From Paludisphaera borealis (GTDB lineage: Bacteria > Planctomycetota > Planctomycetia > Isosphaerales > Isosphaeraceae): a stretch of 64,000 bases of DNA. Every line of letters begins with the position of its first letter. Positions within the stretch are counted from its first letter, which is position 1. Below the pieces are notes generated by a model, which searched no databases, was not told the origin of the DNA, and saw only the letters and a list, made by a program, of their open reading frames with translations. Shown one piece after another: positions 28,123 to 37,403 of this stretch. The stretch lies in the NCBI RefSeq assembly GCF_001956985.1, contig NZ_CP019082.1, positions 2,728,001-2,792,000 of the forward strand. The letters are read 5' to 3'. Position numbers and translations under genes: made by a program.

Positions 28123-29366
28123 CCGCCGAATCCGAAGCTGTTCGAGAGCACGGCGTCCACACGCCGCTCGCGAGCCTGGTTCGGCACGTAGTCCAGGTCG
28201 CACTCGGGGCCGGGGTTCTCCAGGTTGATCGTCGGCGGGATGACGCCGTCGCGGACGACCAGCAGGCAGGCGATCGCCTCGACGGCCCCGCCGGCCGACA
28301 CGAGATGGCCGGTCATGCTCTTGGTGCTTGATATCGGAATCCGCGACGCCGCGTCGCCGAAGACCCGCTTGATCGCCAGGGTCTCGATCGAATCGTTCGA
28401 CGGCGTGCTCGTGCCGTGGGCGTTGATGTAGCCGACGTCCTCGGGGTTCAGCCCCGCGTCGTCGAGCGCTTCGCGCATGGCGGCGATGGCGCCTCGGCCC
28501 TCGTCGTGGCTGTCGGTCAGGCGGAAGGCGTCGGCCGTCGAGCCGTAGCCGACGACCTCGCCGTGGATGGTCGCCCCGCGAGCCCTGGCGTGCTCCAGCT
28601 CCTCAAGGACCATCACGCCCCCTCCTTCGCCGAGCACGAAGCCGTCGCGGTCGCGATCGAACGGCCGGCTTGCCCGGGCGGGCTCGTCGTTGCGCGTCGA
28701 CATCGCCGTCAGGAGGATGAATCCCGTGACGCCGAGCGGGTGGATCATGCTGTGCGCCCCCCCCGCGAGCATGACGTCGACGTGTCCCCGGCGGATCAGC
28801 TCGGCCGCCTCGCCGATCGCCTGGGCGCTCGCGGCGCAGGCGGTCTGGCAAGTCATGTTCGGCCCCTTGGCCCCGAAGACCGCCGCGAGATGGCCCGCCG
28901 GTTTCCCCGGCTCTTGATCGTCCTCGCGGATCGGATGGAGCGAGCGAACGCCCAGGCTCGTGAACCGCTCGGTGTCGACCCGGCCGTCGCGACTGGTCCG
29001 ATTGACCAGATCCACGAACCGACCGAAATCCTGCTGGCCTTCGCCGGAGCCGAGATAGACGCCGAACCGCTCCCGATCCAGCCGGGCCTCGTTCAACCCC
29101 GCGTGCTCCACGGCGATCGTCGCCGCCGCGAGCGCGAACTGCGACGTCCGGCTGTGGTCGACCCACCGGGCCCAGTCGGAACGGTAGTCGGCCAGGCGGA
29201 AGCCCCCCGCCTCGGCCGCGATCCGCGTGGGAAACGTCGACGCGTCGAACAGCGTGATCGGCCCGATCCCTCCCCTCCCCTCGCACAACGCCCGCCACGA
29301 CGACTCGACGTCCCCCCCCACGGGGGTGATCATCCCCATCCCGGTCACGACGACTCGTCGTTCCAT
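28083..29366 (-). CDS. fabF: Beta-ketoacyl-ACP synthase II
   Basis: A 427-residue thiolase-fold condensing enzyme that elongates acyl-ACP with malonyl-ACP. Start [22 protein letters not shown]; active-site Cys in [15 protein letters not shown] (about residue 175), His in [14 protein letters not shown], Lys/His in [16 protein letters not shown], and the C-terminal [15 protein letters not shown] are all present. ATG 29366 starts at the conserved MERRVVVTG. It stands alone, without fabD/fabG/acpP neighbours, so a specialised lipid or polyketide role is possible. It overlaps the end of the TetR gene. Confidence 0.92.
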   Translation of the reverse strand: MERRVVVTGMGMITPVGGDVESSWRALCEGRGGIGPITLFDASTFPTRIAAEAGGFRLADYRSDWARWVDHSRTSQFALAAATIAVEHAGLNEARLDRERFGVYLGSGEGQQDFGRFVDLVNRTSRDGRVDTERFTSLGVRSLHPIREDDQEPGKPAGHLAAVFGAKGPNMTCQTACAASAQAIGEAAELIRRGHVDVMLAGGAHSMIHPLGVTGFILLTAMSTRNDEPARASRPFDRDRDGFVLGEGGGVMVLEELEHARARGATIHGEVVGYGSTADAFRLTDSHDEGRGAIAAMREALDDAGLNPEDVGYINAHGTSTPSNDSIETLAIKRVFGDAASRIPISSTKSMTGHLVSAGGAVEAIACLLVVRDGVIPPTINLENPGPECDLDYVPNQARERRVDAVLSNSFGFGGQNTSLVFRRFAG

Positions 29367-29471
29367 CGCACGACTCCCCAAGCCCCGAAACCCGCTCGCC
29401 CGATCACGCCGCCGGATTGTATGACGGACGTACTTTCAAGTCAACCGAGCTCGATCGTGGGCGGTCGGGTC

Positions 29472-29654
29472 TCAGCCGAGGCCGGCGTCGTTGGGGGGCG
29501 GCGGCAGCATCAGGAGTTCGTCTCGCTTGATGTGGGTGTTGTGAGGCGCCTCGATTCCGATCCGGACATTGCCGCCCCGGATGCGGAGCACGGTCAGCAC
29601 GATGGTTTCTCCGATCCGAATCCGTTCTCCGTTCTTGCGAGACAGCACGAGCAT
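29472..29654 (-). CDS. csrA: Carbon storage regulator CsrA
   Basis: A 60-residue RNA-binding post-transcriptional regulator. MLVLSRKNGERIRIG and VRIGIEAPHNTHIKRDELL match the family along its length, including the Arg of the C-terminal RNA-binding face. It dimerises and binds GGA motifs near ribosome-binding sites. The strong leader AAGGAGG precedes ATG. It lies between the S53 protease and fabF on the same strand. A second, divergent copy lies at 50108-50302. Confidence 0.96.
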   Translation of the reverse strand: MLVLSRKNGERIRIGETIVLTVLRIRGGNVRIGIEAPHNTHIKRDELLMLPPPPNDAGLG

Positions 29655-29704
29655 GACGAACCTCCTTGAGACGAAACCCTTAGAAGAGAGTGGTGGTCGG
29701 CTTG

Positions 29705-29751
29705 CGAGGCGTGTCGGGTTCGGGTCGGAACGACGATCCCCGACACACCTC
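29705..29751. promoter_or_regulatory. Hairpin between the S53 protease and csrA
   Basis: Arms 29705-29718 (CGAGGCGTGTCGGG) and 29738-29751 pair with 13 of 14 matches around a 19-nt loop. It lies 51 nt upstream of csrA and 18 nt past the protease stop. There is no T-run, so it may be a leader structure rather than a terminator. Confidence 0.45.
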
Positions 29752-29768
29752 GGGCGCGGGTTCGGGTC

Positions 29769-31742
29769 TCAGTTATCGGACGGCGTTGGGAAGACGGACG
29801 GGCGGAACCGACGATCGTCGTCCCGCTGGCCCAGACGACGGTTCCAGCTCATCCAGAAGACGGCGGCGACTCCCACGGCCCCGAGCAGGCAGGGCCCGGC
29901 GTCGGACAAGTCGTCCTCGACCTCCTCGTAGGCCGACCAAGGAATGAACGGTTGCGGTTTGGCCAGGCCGTCGACGTCCTCGTCCTTGAAGCCGGCGAGG
30001 GCCTCGTCCCAGACCTCGATAGGGGTCGTCGGATCGAGGATCGGCGGCGAGAAGAAGTCGCCGCGAACGGGAGCAGCCGCGGGTTCGGTGGTCGCGCCGG
30101 GAGCGACTCCCGACTTGTTAGAGACGGTCAGAGCCTCCTGGCCGACCGGCGAGGCGATGGCGAGCGATTCGGTCGCCGCCGCCACGGCCTGGTTCGGCAG
30201 GGCTCGACCGGCCGCGTCCGAGGCGACGGCGGCGGTCGTGGAGGTCAGCGCCTGGGCGCCGACCGCGTCCGACGCGCCGGTCAGCGTGGCGATGTTCGTC
30301 GGGCTCGGGGCCGCGACCACGACGACCGAGGCTGTGACGCTCGTATTGCTGGTCGTCGTTTCGGTCTCGTCATGGCGATGAACGAGGAGTCGTACGCGAA
30401 TCACAGTTTGGGTCGGCGTGGTGGGCGTGGTGATCGTCGTCTTGGCGTACTTCGATGCCGCCGCGACGATCGCGCTGGCGATGGGCGATCCCAGGCCGGT
30501 GACCCTATCGTAACCGGTCGTTGCATAGCCGGCGAAGTTCACGCCGCTGGTGACGTCGTGGAAGTCCGCCGCGTAGGTCGTCGCCTTTGACGCGGTCGTG
30601 CCGTATTGGCTGTACAACAGGCTCAAGGTCTGAGTCGAGCTGAGCGCGCTCATCCCGGAAGCCGCGCGGGCCTGGTCGGAAGTCGCCACCAACCCCGCCC
30701 AGATCGGAGAGCCGGCGCTGGTGCCGCCGACCTGGAACCATCCCGACTGACTCAGCCCCGGCACCGAGCTGTAGACCGAGACGCCGGTGTTGGGATTGGC
30801 GTCCATCGAGACGTCGGGGACGACTCGACCGGTCGCGTAATTCGATCCCAGGGCCGACGACTGATACGAGGGCAACGTCTCGACGGCGCTCACGCCGCCG
30901 GTGCTGCCGGAGTAACCTGTCCACCACGAGCCCGAGGCGCTCCAGGCGGTCTCGCCGAGATAGGTTCCCGAGGAGGAGACCGAAAGCGTGGTGCCGCCGA
31001 CGGCCACGACGTCCGGCGAGCTCGCCGGCCATTCGGCTCCATAGGCGCCGCCGTCGTCGCCCGAGGCCGCCACGAAGGTCACGTTCGGATTGGCGAAGTA
31101 AGCGGCGGTGTCGTAAGCCTTCTGCCCCGACCACTCACTGCCTCCCCAGCTCATCGAGACGACGTTGGCCATTCTGGCCCCGGTCTGGACGGCCGTCATA
31201 AGGTCCGAGGCGCTCGTCGACGAGGCTTCTACGAGCACGATCTTCGCCGCCGGAGCGACGGTGTGCGCCCACTCGACGTCCAACGCGATTTCGAGCGACC
31301 AATCCGGGCTCGTGGCAGGCAGGTTCGTCGTCTGGCCCTGCTGATTCACAACCGTCAGCGAAGCCGCGGCGAGTCCGTACGTGGCGTCGAACGTCGCGAG
31401 GTCGGCCTTGATATTGGGGTCGTTGTACGCGTCGACGATGGCGATCGTCGTTCCGGCGCCCGCCGTGGCCGACTTGCTGAAGCCGTAAGCGGTCAAAATC
31501 TGCGATGGCGTCAGCGCTGTTGCGACAGGCTTGGTGTTGGTCACCGCTCCGGTCGGCTGTCCGCCGGGGCTATTCCATCCCTCGGCGGCGATGACCGAGG
31601 CGACGGCCGGCAGAATGGTTCCGAGCGTATCGATCGTCGAGAGCAAGGCGCGGGTTTCGAGCGATTCCACGCAGAGGCGGGCGATACGACGCGTCCGGCG
31701 CGGGCGGAGAGACGGGGCGCTGGGGGTTCGATGACGTATCAT
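29769..31742 (-). CDS. S53-family (sedolisin-like) serine-carboxyl peptidase with LEPR-XLL-like N-terminus
   Basis: A 657-residue exported protease. The Arg-rich N-terminus ends in CVESLETRALLST, the LEPR-XLL-type motif common in large planctomycete surface proteins. The catalytic domain follows: Glu/Asp in DWSLEIALDVEWAHTVAP, the oxyanion-region Asp in VVSMSWGGSE...AASGDDGG, nucleophilic Ser in VGGTSAGSPIWAGL and a calcium-site region near VTGLGSP. After a Thr/Ala-rich linker (residues ~430-600) comes one membrane helix (CLLGAVGVAAVFWMSW) and a basic tail, so the protease is probably cell-anchored. ATG 31742 is chosen because it directly precedes the basic motif. Confidence 0.9.
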   Translation of the reverse strand: MIRHRTPSAPSLRPRRTRRIARLCVESLETRALLSTIDTLGTILPAVASVIAAEGWNSPGGQPTGAVTNTKPVATALTPSQILTAYGFSKSATAGAGTTIAIVDAYNDPNIKADLATFDATYGLAAASLTVVNQQGQTTNLPATSPDWSLEIALDVEWAHTVAPAAKIVLVEASSTSASDLMTAVQTGARMANVVSMSWGGSEWSGQKAYDTAAYFANPNVTFVAASGDDGGAYGAEWPASSPDVVAVGGTTLSVSSSGTYLGETAWSASGSWWTGYSGSTGGVSAVETLPSYQSSALGSNYATGRVVPDVSMDANPNTGVSVYSSVPGLSQSGWFQVGGTSAGSPIWAGLVATSDQARAASGMSALSSTQTLSLLYSQYGTTASKATTYAADFHDVTSGVNFAGYATTGYDRVTGLGSPIASAIVAAASKYAKTTITTPTTPTQTVIRVRLLVHRHDETETTTSNTSVTASVVVVAAPSPTNIATLTGASDAVGAQALTSTTAAVASDAAGRALPNQAVAAATESLAIASPVGQEALTVSNKSGVAPGATTEPAAAPVRGDFFSPPILDPTTPIEVWDEALAGFKDEDVDGLAKPQPFIPWSAYEEVEDDLSDAGPCLLGAVGVAAVFWMSWNRRLGQRDDDRRFRPSVFPTPSDN

Positions 31743-32202
31743 CGCGGTAATCCTTGATGTGAATCCGTGGTGTGGGTCGTCGCGGGCACCTGAAGGCACG
31801 CGCCGAAAGAGTTGAAGAACGCGGTTGTTGACTCACAAGACACTCGAGGAGAACGTCAAGGGCGCACATACAGGAGGGGGGGTGAGCCTCCTTCGGGACT
31901 AGGGTGTCGAAGCTCAAATGCGAAGCGATGTTGAAAATATCTTAATCGACTCTACCATTCCATCGTTGTAGCCCCGAAAAGGCGCGCGCAGCCGGCCGCG
32001 ATTCTCTGTAACGATTTGTAACGCCAAGGCCTGCGCCGTTCGGAATAAGCCGCGCCGACGGGTTGCGCGGGTTGTAAGGCCCCTGGCCACGCCGGGCCGA
32101 GGCATGGGAATTGCGTTGCGAGTTCCGCGAATCCAAGATGAGAATCGTCGGGCGGATCGAGGCATCGGTGTCGCAAACGCTTGAAGGAACCCGGATTTCG
32201 TC
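31743..32202. other. Intergenic region between the S53 protease and the RND operon
   Basis: 460 bp between divergent genes. The ORFs here have no support. A weak promoter candidate for the RND operon is TTGAAA (31931-31936), 16 bp, TACCAT (31953-31958). A short G-rich/C-rich hairpin lies near 31872-31892. Otherwise nothing recognisable. Confidence 0.45.
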
Positions 32203-33522
32203 ATGCAGGCAATCAGGTTGAGTCCGCTTTTGGTCGGCGTCCTGTTGTCCACGACCTTGAGCGGATGCGCGCGTCGGACGCCCCGGCCGGCCCCGGCCGA
32301 GCCCTCCGCCATCCCCGTGAGCAAGCCGATCACGCGGCAAATCACCGACTACGTCGATTTCACGGGACGGACCGAGGCCGTCCAGTCGGTCGACATCCGG
32401 CCGCGAACCACCGGCTACCTCGTGAAGATGCCGTTCACCGAGGGCTCGGACGTCAAGGCCGGCGACCTCCTGTTCGAGATCGACCCCCGGCCCTATCAGG
32501 CTCAGCTCGACCAGGCGCAGGGCCAGGTCAACCTTTACCAGGCGCAGCTCAAGCTAGCCCGCACCACGTATGCACGCGACCGCGCCATCAATCGAATTAC
32601 GCCCAACGCGGTCAGCGACCAGCAGCTCGACCAGGACGTCGCGGCGCTCGACGAGGCCGACGCCCGCGTGAAAGCCTACGAGAAGAACATGGAGGTCTAC
32701 CGCCTGAACCACGAGTTCACGCGGGTGGTCTCGCCGATCGCCGGCATGATCAGCCGGTATTACCTGACCCTCGGAAACCTCGTCAATCAGGACCAGACCC
32801 TGCTGACGACGATCGTTTCGCTCGACCCGATGTACGCCTACTTCGACCTCGACGAGCCGACGATGCTCCGCATTCGCCGGGCGATCAACGAGGGACGCCT
32901 GAAATCACGGGCCAGCGGGATCCGCCTCCCCCTCTATATGGGGTTGCAGGGCGAGCCGGGGTATCCGCATGAGGGCGAGATCGATTTCGTCAACAACCAG
33001 CTCAACCCGACGACGGGGAGCATCCTGGTGCGCGGAGTGTTCGCCAATCCCAAGCCTCAAACCGGGGTGCGGCTCCTCTCGCCGGGCATGTTCGTCCGCA
33101 TCCGGCTGCCGATCGGCCAGCCTCATCCCGCCGTGCTGGTGATCGATCGGGCGATCTCGTCGGATCAGGGAATCAAGTACGTATACGTCGTCGATGAGAA
33201 GAACGTCGCGCAGTATCGTAAGGTGACGACCGGCTCGCTTCAGGACGACGGCCTGCGGGTCATCACGTCGGGCCTGACCGCCGACGAATGGGTGGTCGTG
33301 GGAGGCTTGCAGCAGGTCCAACCCAAAACGGCTGTCAAACCCGAGCCGATGGCCATGCCCTCGCTCGATTCAACCGAGTCCGCCGAGAATCCGCCGTCCG
33401 CCGTCGAGGAGCCCGCCCCGTCGGAGAAAGCCAAGCCGGATCCGAAGGAGAAGGCCAAGCCAGCCCCGAAGGAGGAGGCTCGCGAGCCGGCGAGGTCGGG
33501 CGCGCAGGCGGGTCGTCCATGA
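32203..33522 (+). CDS. RND efflux periplasmic adaptor (membrane-fusion) lipoprotein
   Basis: A 439-residue AcrA/MexA/MdtA-type adaptor. The lipobox LLSTTLSGC gives acylation at Cys24. The biotinyl-lipoyl half-motifs flank the hairpin: VDIRPRTTGYLVKMPFTEGSDVKAGDLLFEIDPRPYQAQLDQAQ, then a short helical hairpin with ARTTYARDRAINRI, and VVSPIAGMISRY. Beta-barrel and MP domains follow. The tail after residue ~390 is Lys/Pro/Glu-rich (EKAKPDPKEKAKPAPKEEAREP). It connects an RND pump to an outer-membrane channel; no TolC-like gene is adjacent. Its TGA overlaps the next ATG. Confidence 0.94.
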   Translation: MQAIRLSPLLVGVLLSTTLSGCARRTPRPAPAEPSAIPVSKPITRQITDYVDFTGRTEAVQSVDIRPRTTGYLVKMPFTEGSDVKAGDLLFEIDPRPYQAQLDQAQGQVNLYQAQLKLARTTYARDRAINRITPNAVSDQQLDQDVAALDEADARVKAYEKNMEVYRLNHEFTRVVSPIAGMISRYYLTLGNLVNQDQTLLTTIVSLDPMYAYFDLDEPTMLRIRRAINEGRLKSRASGIRLPLYMGLQGEPGYPHEGEIDFVNNQLNPTTGSILVRGVFANPKPQTGVRLLSPGMFVRIRLPIGQPHPAVLVIDRAISSDQGIKYVYVVDEKNVAQYRKVTTGSLQDDGLRVITSGLTADEWVVVGGLQQVQPKTAVKPEPMAMPSLDSTESAENPPSAVEEPAPSEKAKPDPKEKAKPAPKEEAREPARSGAQAGRP

Positions 33523-36500
33523 TCTCGCATTTCTTCATCGATCGGCCGATCTTCGCGACCGTGCTGTCGATCGTGATCACCCTGGCGGGCGCGTTGGCCC
33601 TCTGGACGCTGCCCGTCGCGCAGTTCCCGCCGATCACGCCCCCCTCGATCCAGGTCGCGATCAACTACCCCGGGGCGAGCGCCCAGGTCGTCGCCGACAC
33701 CGTCGCCGCCCCCATCGAGCAGCAGGTCAACGGCGTCCAGGGTATGTTGTACATGTCGTCGCGGATGGGCAACGACGGCTCGTACACCCTGACGGTCACG
33801 TTCGACATCGACGTCGACCTGAACACCGCGCTGGTCATGGTACAGAACCGGGTGGCGCTTGCGATGCCTCAGCTCCCCACCTCGGTCCAGAACCAGGGGA
33901 TCACGATCCGCAAGAAGACGCCCGACATCCTGATGATCATCAACTTCTTCTCGCCCGACCGCCGCTACAACGACATCCAGCTCAGTAATTTCGCGACGAT
34001 CTCCGTCAAGGACGAACTCTTGCGCGTGCCGGGGGTTTCAGACGTCGCCTACCTCGGACTTCGCGATTACAGCATTCGCGCCTGGCTCGATCCGCAAAAG
34101 CTCGCCTCGAAGAACATGACGGCGATGGAGGTCGCCAACGCGGTCCGCTCGCAGAACCAGGCCGCCGCCCCGGGCCAGACGGGCCAGCCCCCCTCGCACT
34201 CGGGGCAGTCGCTCCAGTTGCCGATTCACACCCTCGGCCGACTGACCGAGCCCGAGGAGTTCGGCGAGATTATCGTGAAGGTCGATCGGGCGGCCCCGCG
34301 CAGCCTGGCGATGCAGTCGCCCTCGACGCCGAGAACGGCGGGAACCGGCCCGACGCCCGCGAGCCTGTCGACCGCCCCCGAAGGCCCGTCGCTGCTGGCG
34401 ACGATCTTGCAGATAGAATCCACGAGCGGCTCGGCAGTCGCCGGAGCGTCAAGCCTGGGGACGCCGATTGTCGGTCCGTTACCGCGGCTGGGCGCGGTGG
34501 GGGGCTCGCGAACGACCTCGACGGCGAGCAGCAGCGCGGCGATCCTGCCCGCCGGTCCGACGAGCGTGATGCCTTCGGGGGGCGCGACCGCCCCCGGCGG
34601 CGGCGCAACCCCTGGCGGAGGGAGCGCGGGGGGAGGAGGCGACACCGGCGGAGGCGCGACGCCCGGCGCGGGGGCGACCGGCGGTAATTCGGCCCAGCCT
34701 GCGACGGGCGACCAGCGCATCGGCGGGGCGCTCGGATCAACCAGCGGCCCGAGCATCGGCACGACCGAGCGCAACCCTTCCGACGCCGTCGTCCGGCTCC
34801 GCGACGTCGCCCGCGTCGAACTGGGAGCGCAGAACTACAACCAATCCTGCATCTTCGACGGCCAGCCGTCGGTGGGCATCGCCCTCTTCCAGTTGCCCAA
34901 CACCAACGCCCTCGACGTCGCCGATCAGATCAAGAGCAAGATGCGCGAGCTGAGGACGCGGTTCCCCGAAGGGATCGAGTACGCGATCCCTTACGACACC
35001 ACGCCGTTCATCAGCGAGTCGATCGCCGAGGTGATTCACACGCTGCTTGAGGCCGTCGCACTGGTCGCCCTGGTGGTCCTCGTCTTCCTGCAGAACTGGC
35101 GCGCGGTGTTGATCCCGCTGGTCGCGGTGCCGGTGGCGATCATCGGCACCTTCTCGGTGATGGCGGTGCTCGGATTCAGCCTCAACACGATCTCGCTGTT
35201 CGGGCTGGTGCTGGCGATCGGGATCGTGGTCGACGACGCGATCGTCGTCGTCGAGAACGTCGAGCGCTGGCTGGCCAAGGGCCTGTCGCCGCGCGACGCG
35301 GCGCGGCAGGCGATGGACGAGGTGACCGGCCCCGTGGTCGCCGTCTCGCTGGTCCTCTGCGCGGTGTTCATCCCGTGCGCCATGATCAGCGGCATCACGG
35401 GCCGCTTCTTCCGCCAGTTCGCGGTGACGATCGCCGTTTCGACGTTGTTCTCGGCGTTCAACTCGCTGACCCTCAGCCCGGCCCTGGCCGCGATCCTGCT
35501 CAAAGGCGAAGGAGGGCGGCGCGACCCCTTGACGTGGCTGCTCGACACGACGCTCGGCTGGTTCTTCCGGCTGTTTAACAAGGCTTTCGGGATGGGGACG
35601 TCGGCGTACGGCTGGGCGGTCGAGAAACTGCTGCGGGGCAGTTTTCTGGTCTGCCTGGTTTACGCGGGGTTGCTGTACGTGACCTTCCTGACGTTCAGCC
35701 GCGCGCCGACGGGTTTCATTCCCGAGCAGGACCAGGGTCGGCTGATCGTCAACGTTCAGTTGCCCGACTCGGCGTCGCTCCAGCGGACCAACGAGGTCAT
35801 GGCGAAGCTCGACAAGGTGACCCGCGAGACGCCCGGCGTGGCGCACGTCACGGCGATCTCGGGGATCTCGTTCGTACAGACAGCGAACAGCTCGAACTTC
35901 GGATCGATGTTCGTGATCCTCGACCCGTTCGACGAGCGCCAGAGCCCCGAACTGACCGCCAACGGGATCATGGCGAGGCTCCGCAAGGTCTGGGCGAAGC
36001 AGATCCGCGAAGCGCAGGTGGTCGCCTTCGGAGCGCCGGCGATCCCCGGCCTGAGCGTCGCCGGCGGGTTCCGCTTGATGGTTGAAGACCGCGGCGGCCT
36101 CGGCTTGCCGGCGCTCCAGTTCCAAACCGACTCGCTGACCAAGCGGCTCGCCGCGCTCCCCGGCCTGGTCGGGCTGTCGAACCAGTTCCGATCGAACACG
36201 CCGCAACTGTTCATGGCGATCGACCGCACCAAGGTCGAGTCGCTCGGCGTCCCGCTCGAAGACCTCAACAACACGCTGCAAATCTATCTGGGCTCGCTCT
36301 ACGTCGGCAACTTCAACGCGTTCGGCCGGTCGTGGCAGGTGAACCTTCAGGCCGACGGCCAGTTCCGCGACCGCGTCGAGGACGTCAATCTGCTTCAGGT
36401 CCGAAACAAGTGGGGGGGAATGGTTCCGCTTGGCACGCTCGTCGACGTCCGCGACATCGGCGGTCCGGTGTTCCTGACCCGATACAACCTCTCGACCGCC

Positions 36501-37403
36501 GCGCCGATCACCGGCGGCGTCCTGCCCGGCCTGAGCACCGGCGAGGCGATCAAGGCGATCGACGAACAGGCCTCCCACGACCTGCCGCTGTCGATGAAGA
36601 CCGAGTGGACGGAACTCATGTTCATGCAGATCAAGGCCGGCGACACCACGCTGGCCGTCTTCTCGCTGGCGATCGCCTGCGTGTTCCTGGCGCTCGCGGC
36701 CCTGTATGAGAGTTGGTCGCTGCCGCTGGCGGTGATCCTCGTGGTCCCGCTCAGCCTGCTCTGCTCGGTGGCGGGCGTCTTATACACCGGCAATTCGGTG
36801 AACATTTTTGTGCAGATCGGCCTCGTGGTGCTCGTCGGGCTCGCGTGCAAGAATGCGATTCTGATCGTCGAGTTCGCGCTCGAGCTGAACGCTCTGGGCC
36901 GTTCGCGGTTCGACGCGACAGTGGAGGCGTCGCGGCTTCGGCTGCGGCCGATCCTGATGACCTCCTTGGCCTTCATTCTCGGCGTCGTGCCGCTCGTGCT
37001 CGCCAACGGCGCGGGGGCCGAGATGCGAAAGTCGCTGGGGACGGCCGTGTTCAGCGGCATGCTCGGCGTGACGATCTTCGGGATCTTCCTGACGCCCGTC
37101 TTTTACTACGTCATCAAGGGCCTGGGAGAGTCGCGACTCTTATCCGGGGCTTTCATGAAGCGGATAGGCTCGCCGATCGCCGGCGGGCTGCTGGGCGCGG
37201 CCAGCGGATTTCTGGTCGCATGGCTGAGATCCGCCGATGAGGGCCGGACGATGGCGCTTGGGGCCGCGATCGGGGTTTTGATGGGCTTGATGGTCCTGGG
37301 CCTGGGCCGGCTCCGCGCCGGTCGGCCGGCCGCGCTGAAGGCGTCGCGGGCGAAGCTCCGCGAGGCGGATTCGGAACCCCGACCGGGAGGGCGCGAGACG
37401 TGA
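33519..37403 (+). CDS. RND efflux permease 1 with a large low-complexity insertion
   Basis: A 1294-residue HAE1-family transporter (typical length ~1040). Start MISHFFIDRPIFATVLSIVI, porter-domain motifs, proton-relay Asp pair in GIVVDDAIVVVENVERWL (TM4) and a C-terminal permease half are present. Residues ~256-421 are an extra Gly/Ala/Thr/Pro/Ser-rich stretch inserted between the family segments FGEIIVKV and VVRLRDVARVELG, in a periplasmic loop. The C-terminus has about 80 extra residues with two further helices (GGLLGAASGFLVAWL, ALGAAIGVLMGLMVLGL). It is translationally coupled to the adaptor by ATGA. Drug or other substrate unknown. Confidence 0.93.
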   Translation: MISHFFIDRPIFATVLSIVITLAGALALWTLPVAQFPPITPPSIQVAINYPGASAQVVADTVAAPIEQQVNGVQGMLYMSSRMGNDGSYTLTVTFDIDVDLNTALVMVQNRVALAMPQLPTSVQNQGITIRKKTPDILMIINFFSPDRRYNDIQLSNFATISVKDELLRVPGVSDVAYLGLRDYSIRAWLDPQKLASKNMTAMEVANAVRSQNQAAAPGQTGQPPSHSGQSLQLPIHTLGRLTEPEEFGEIIVKVDRAAPRSLAMQSPSTPRTAGTGPTPASLSTAPEGPSLLATILQIESTSGSAVAGASSLGTPIVGPLPRLGAVGGSRTTSTASSSAAILPAGPTSVMPSGGATAPGGGATPGGGSAGGGGDTGGGATPGAGATGGNSAQPATGDQRIGGALGSTSGPSIGTTERNPSDAVVRLRDVARVELGAQNYNQSCIFDGQPSVGIALFQLPNTNALDVADQIKSKMRELRTRFPEGIEYAIPYDTTPFISESIAEVIHTLLEAVALVALVVLVFLQNWRAVLIPLVAVPVAIIGTFSVMAVLGFSLNTISLFGLVLAIGIVVDDAIVVVENVERWLAKGLSPRDAARQAMDEVTGPVVAVSLVLCAVFIPCAMISGITGRFFRQFAVTIAVSTLFSAFNSLTLSPALAAILLKGEGGRRDPLTWLLDTTLGWFFRLFNKAFGMGTSAYGWAVEKLLRGSFLVCLVYAGLLYVTFLTFSRAPTGFIPEQDQGRLIVNVQLPDSASLQRTNEVMAKLDKVTRETPGVAHVTAISGISFVQTANSSNFGSMFVILDPFDERQSPELTANGIMARLRKVWAKQIREAQVVAFGAPAIPGLSVAGGFRLMVEDRGGLGLPALQFQTDSLTKRLAALPGLVGLSNQFRSNTPQLFMAIDRTKVESLGVPLEDLNNTLQIYLGSLYVGNFNAFGRSWQVNLQADGQFRDRVEDVNLLQVRNKWGGMVPLGTLVDVRDIGGPVFLTRYNLSTAAPITGGVLPGLSTGEAIKAIDEQASHDLPLSMKTEWTELMFMQIKAGDTTLAVFSLAIACVFLALAALYESWSLPLAVILVVPLSLLCSVAGVLYTGNSVNIFVQIGLVVLVGLACKNAILIVEFALELNALGRSRFDATVEASRLRLRPILMTSLAFILGVVPLVLANGAGAEMRKSLGTAVFSGMLGVTIFGIFLTPVFYYVIKGLGESRLLSGAFMKRIGSPIAGGLLGAASGFLVAWLRSADEGRTMALGAAIGVLMGLMVLGLGRLRAGRPAALKASRAKLREADSEPRPGGRET

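Noticed and set aside
31914-32345. 143-codon minus-strand ORF
   Set aside because: Overlaps the RND adaptor start in antisense; no motif.
34737-36578. 613-codon minus-strand ORF
   Set aside because: Shadow of RND permease 1; no recognisable motif or start signals.
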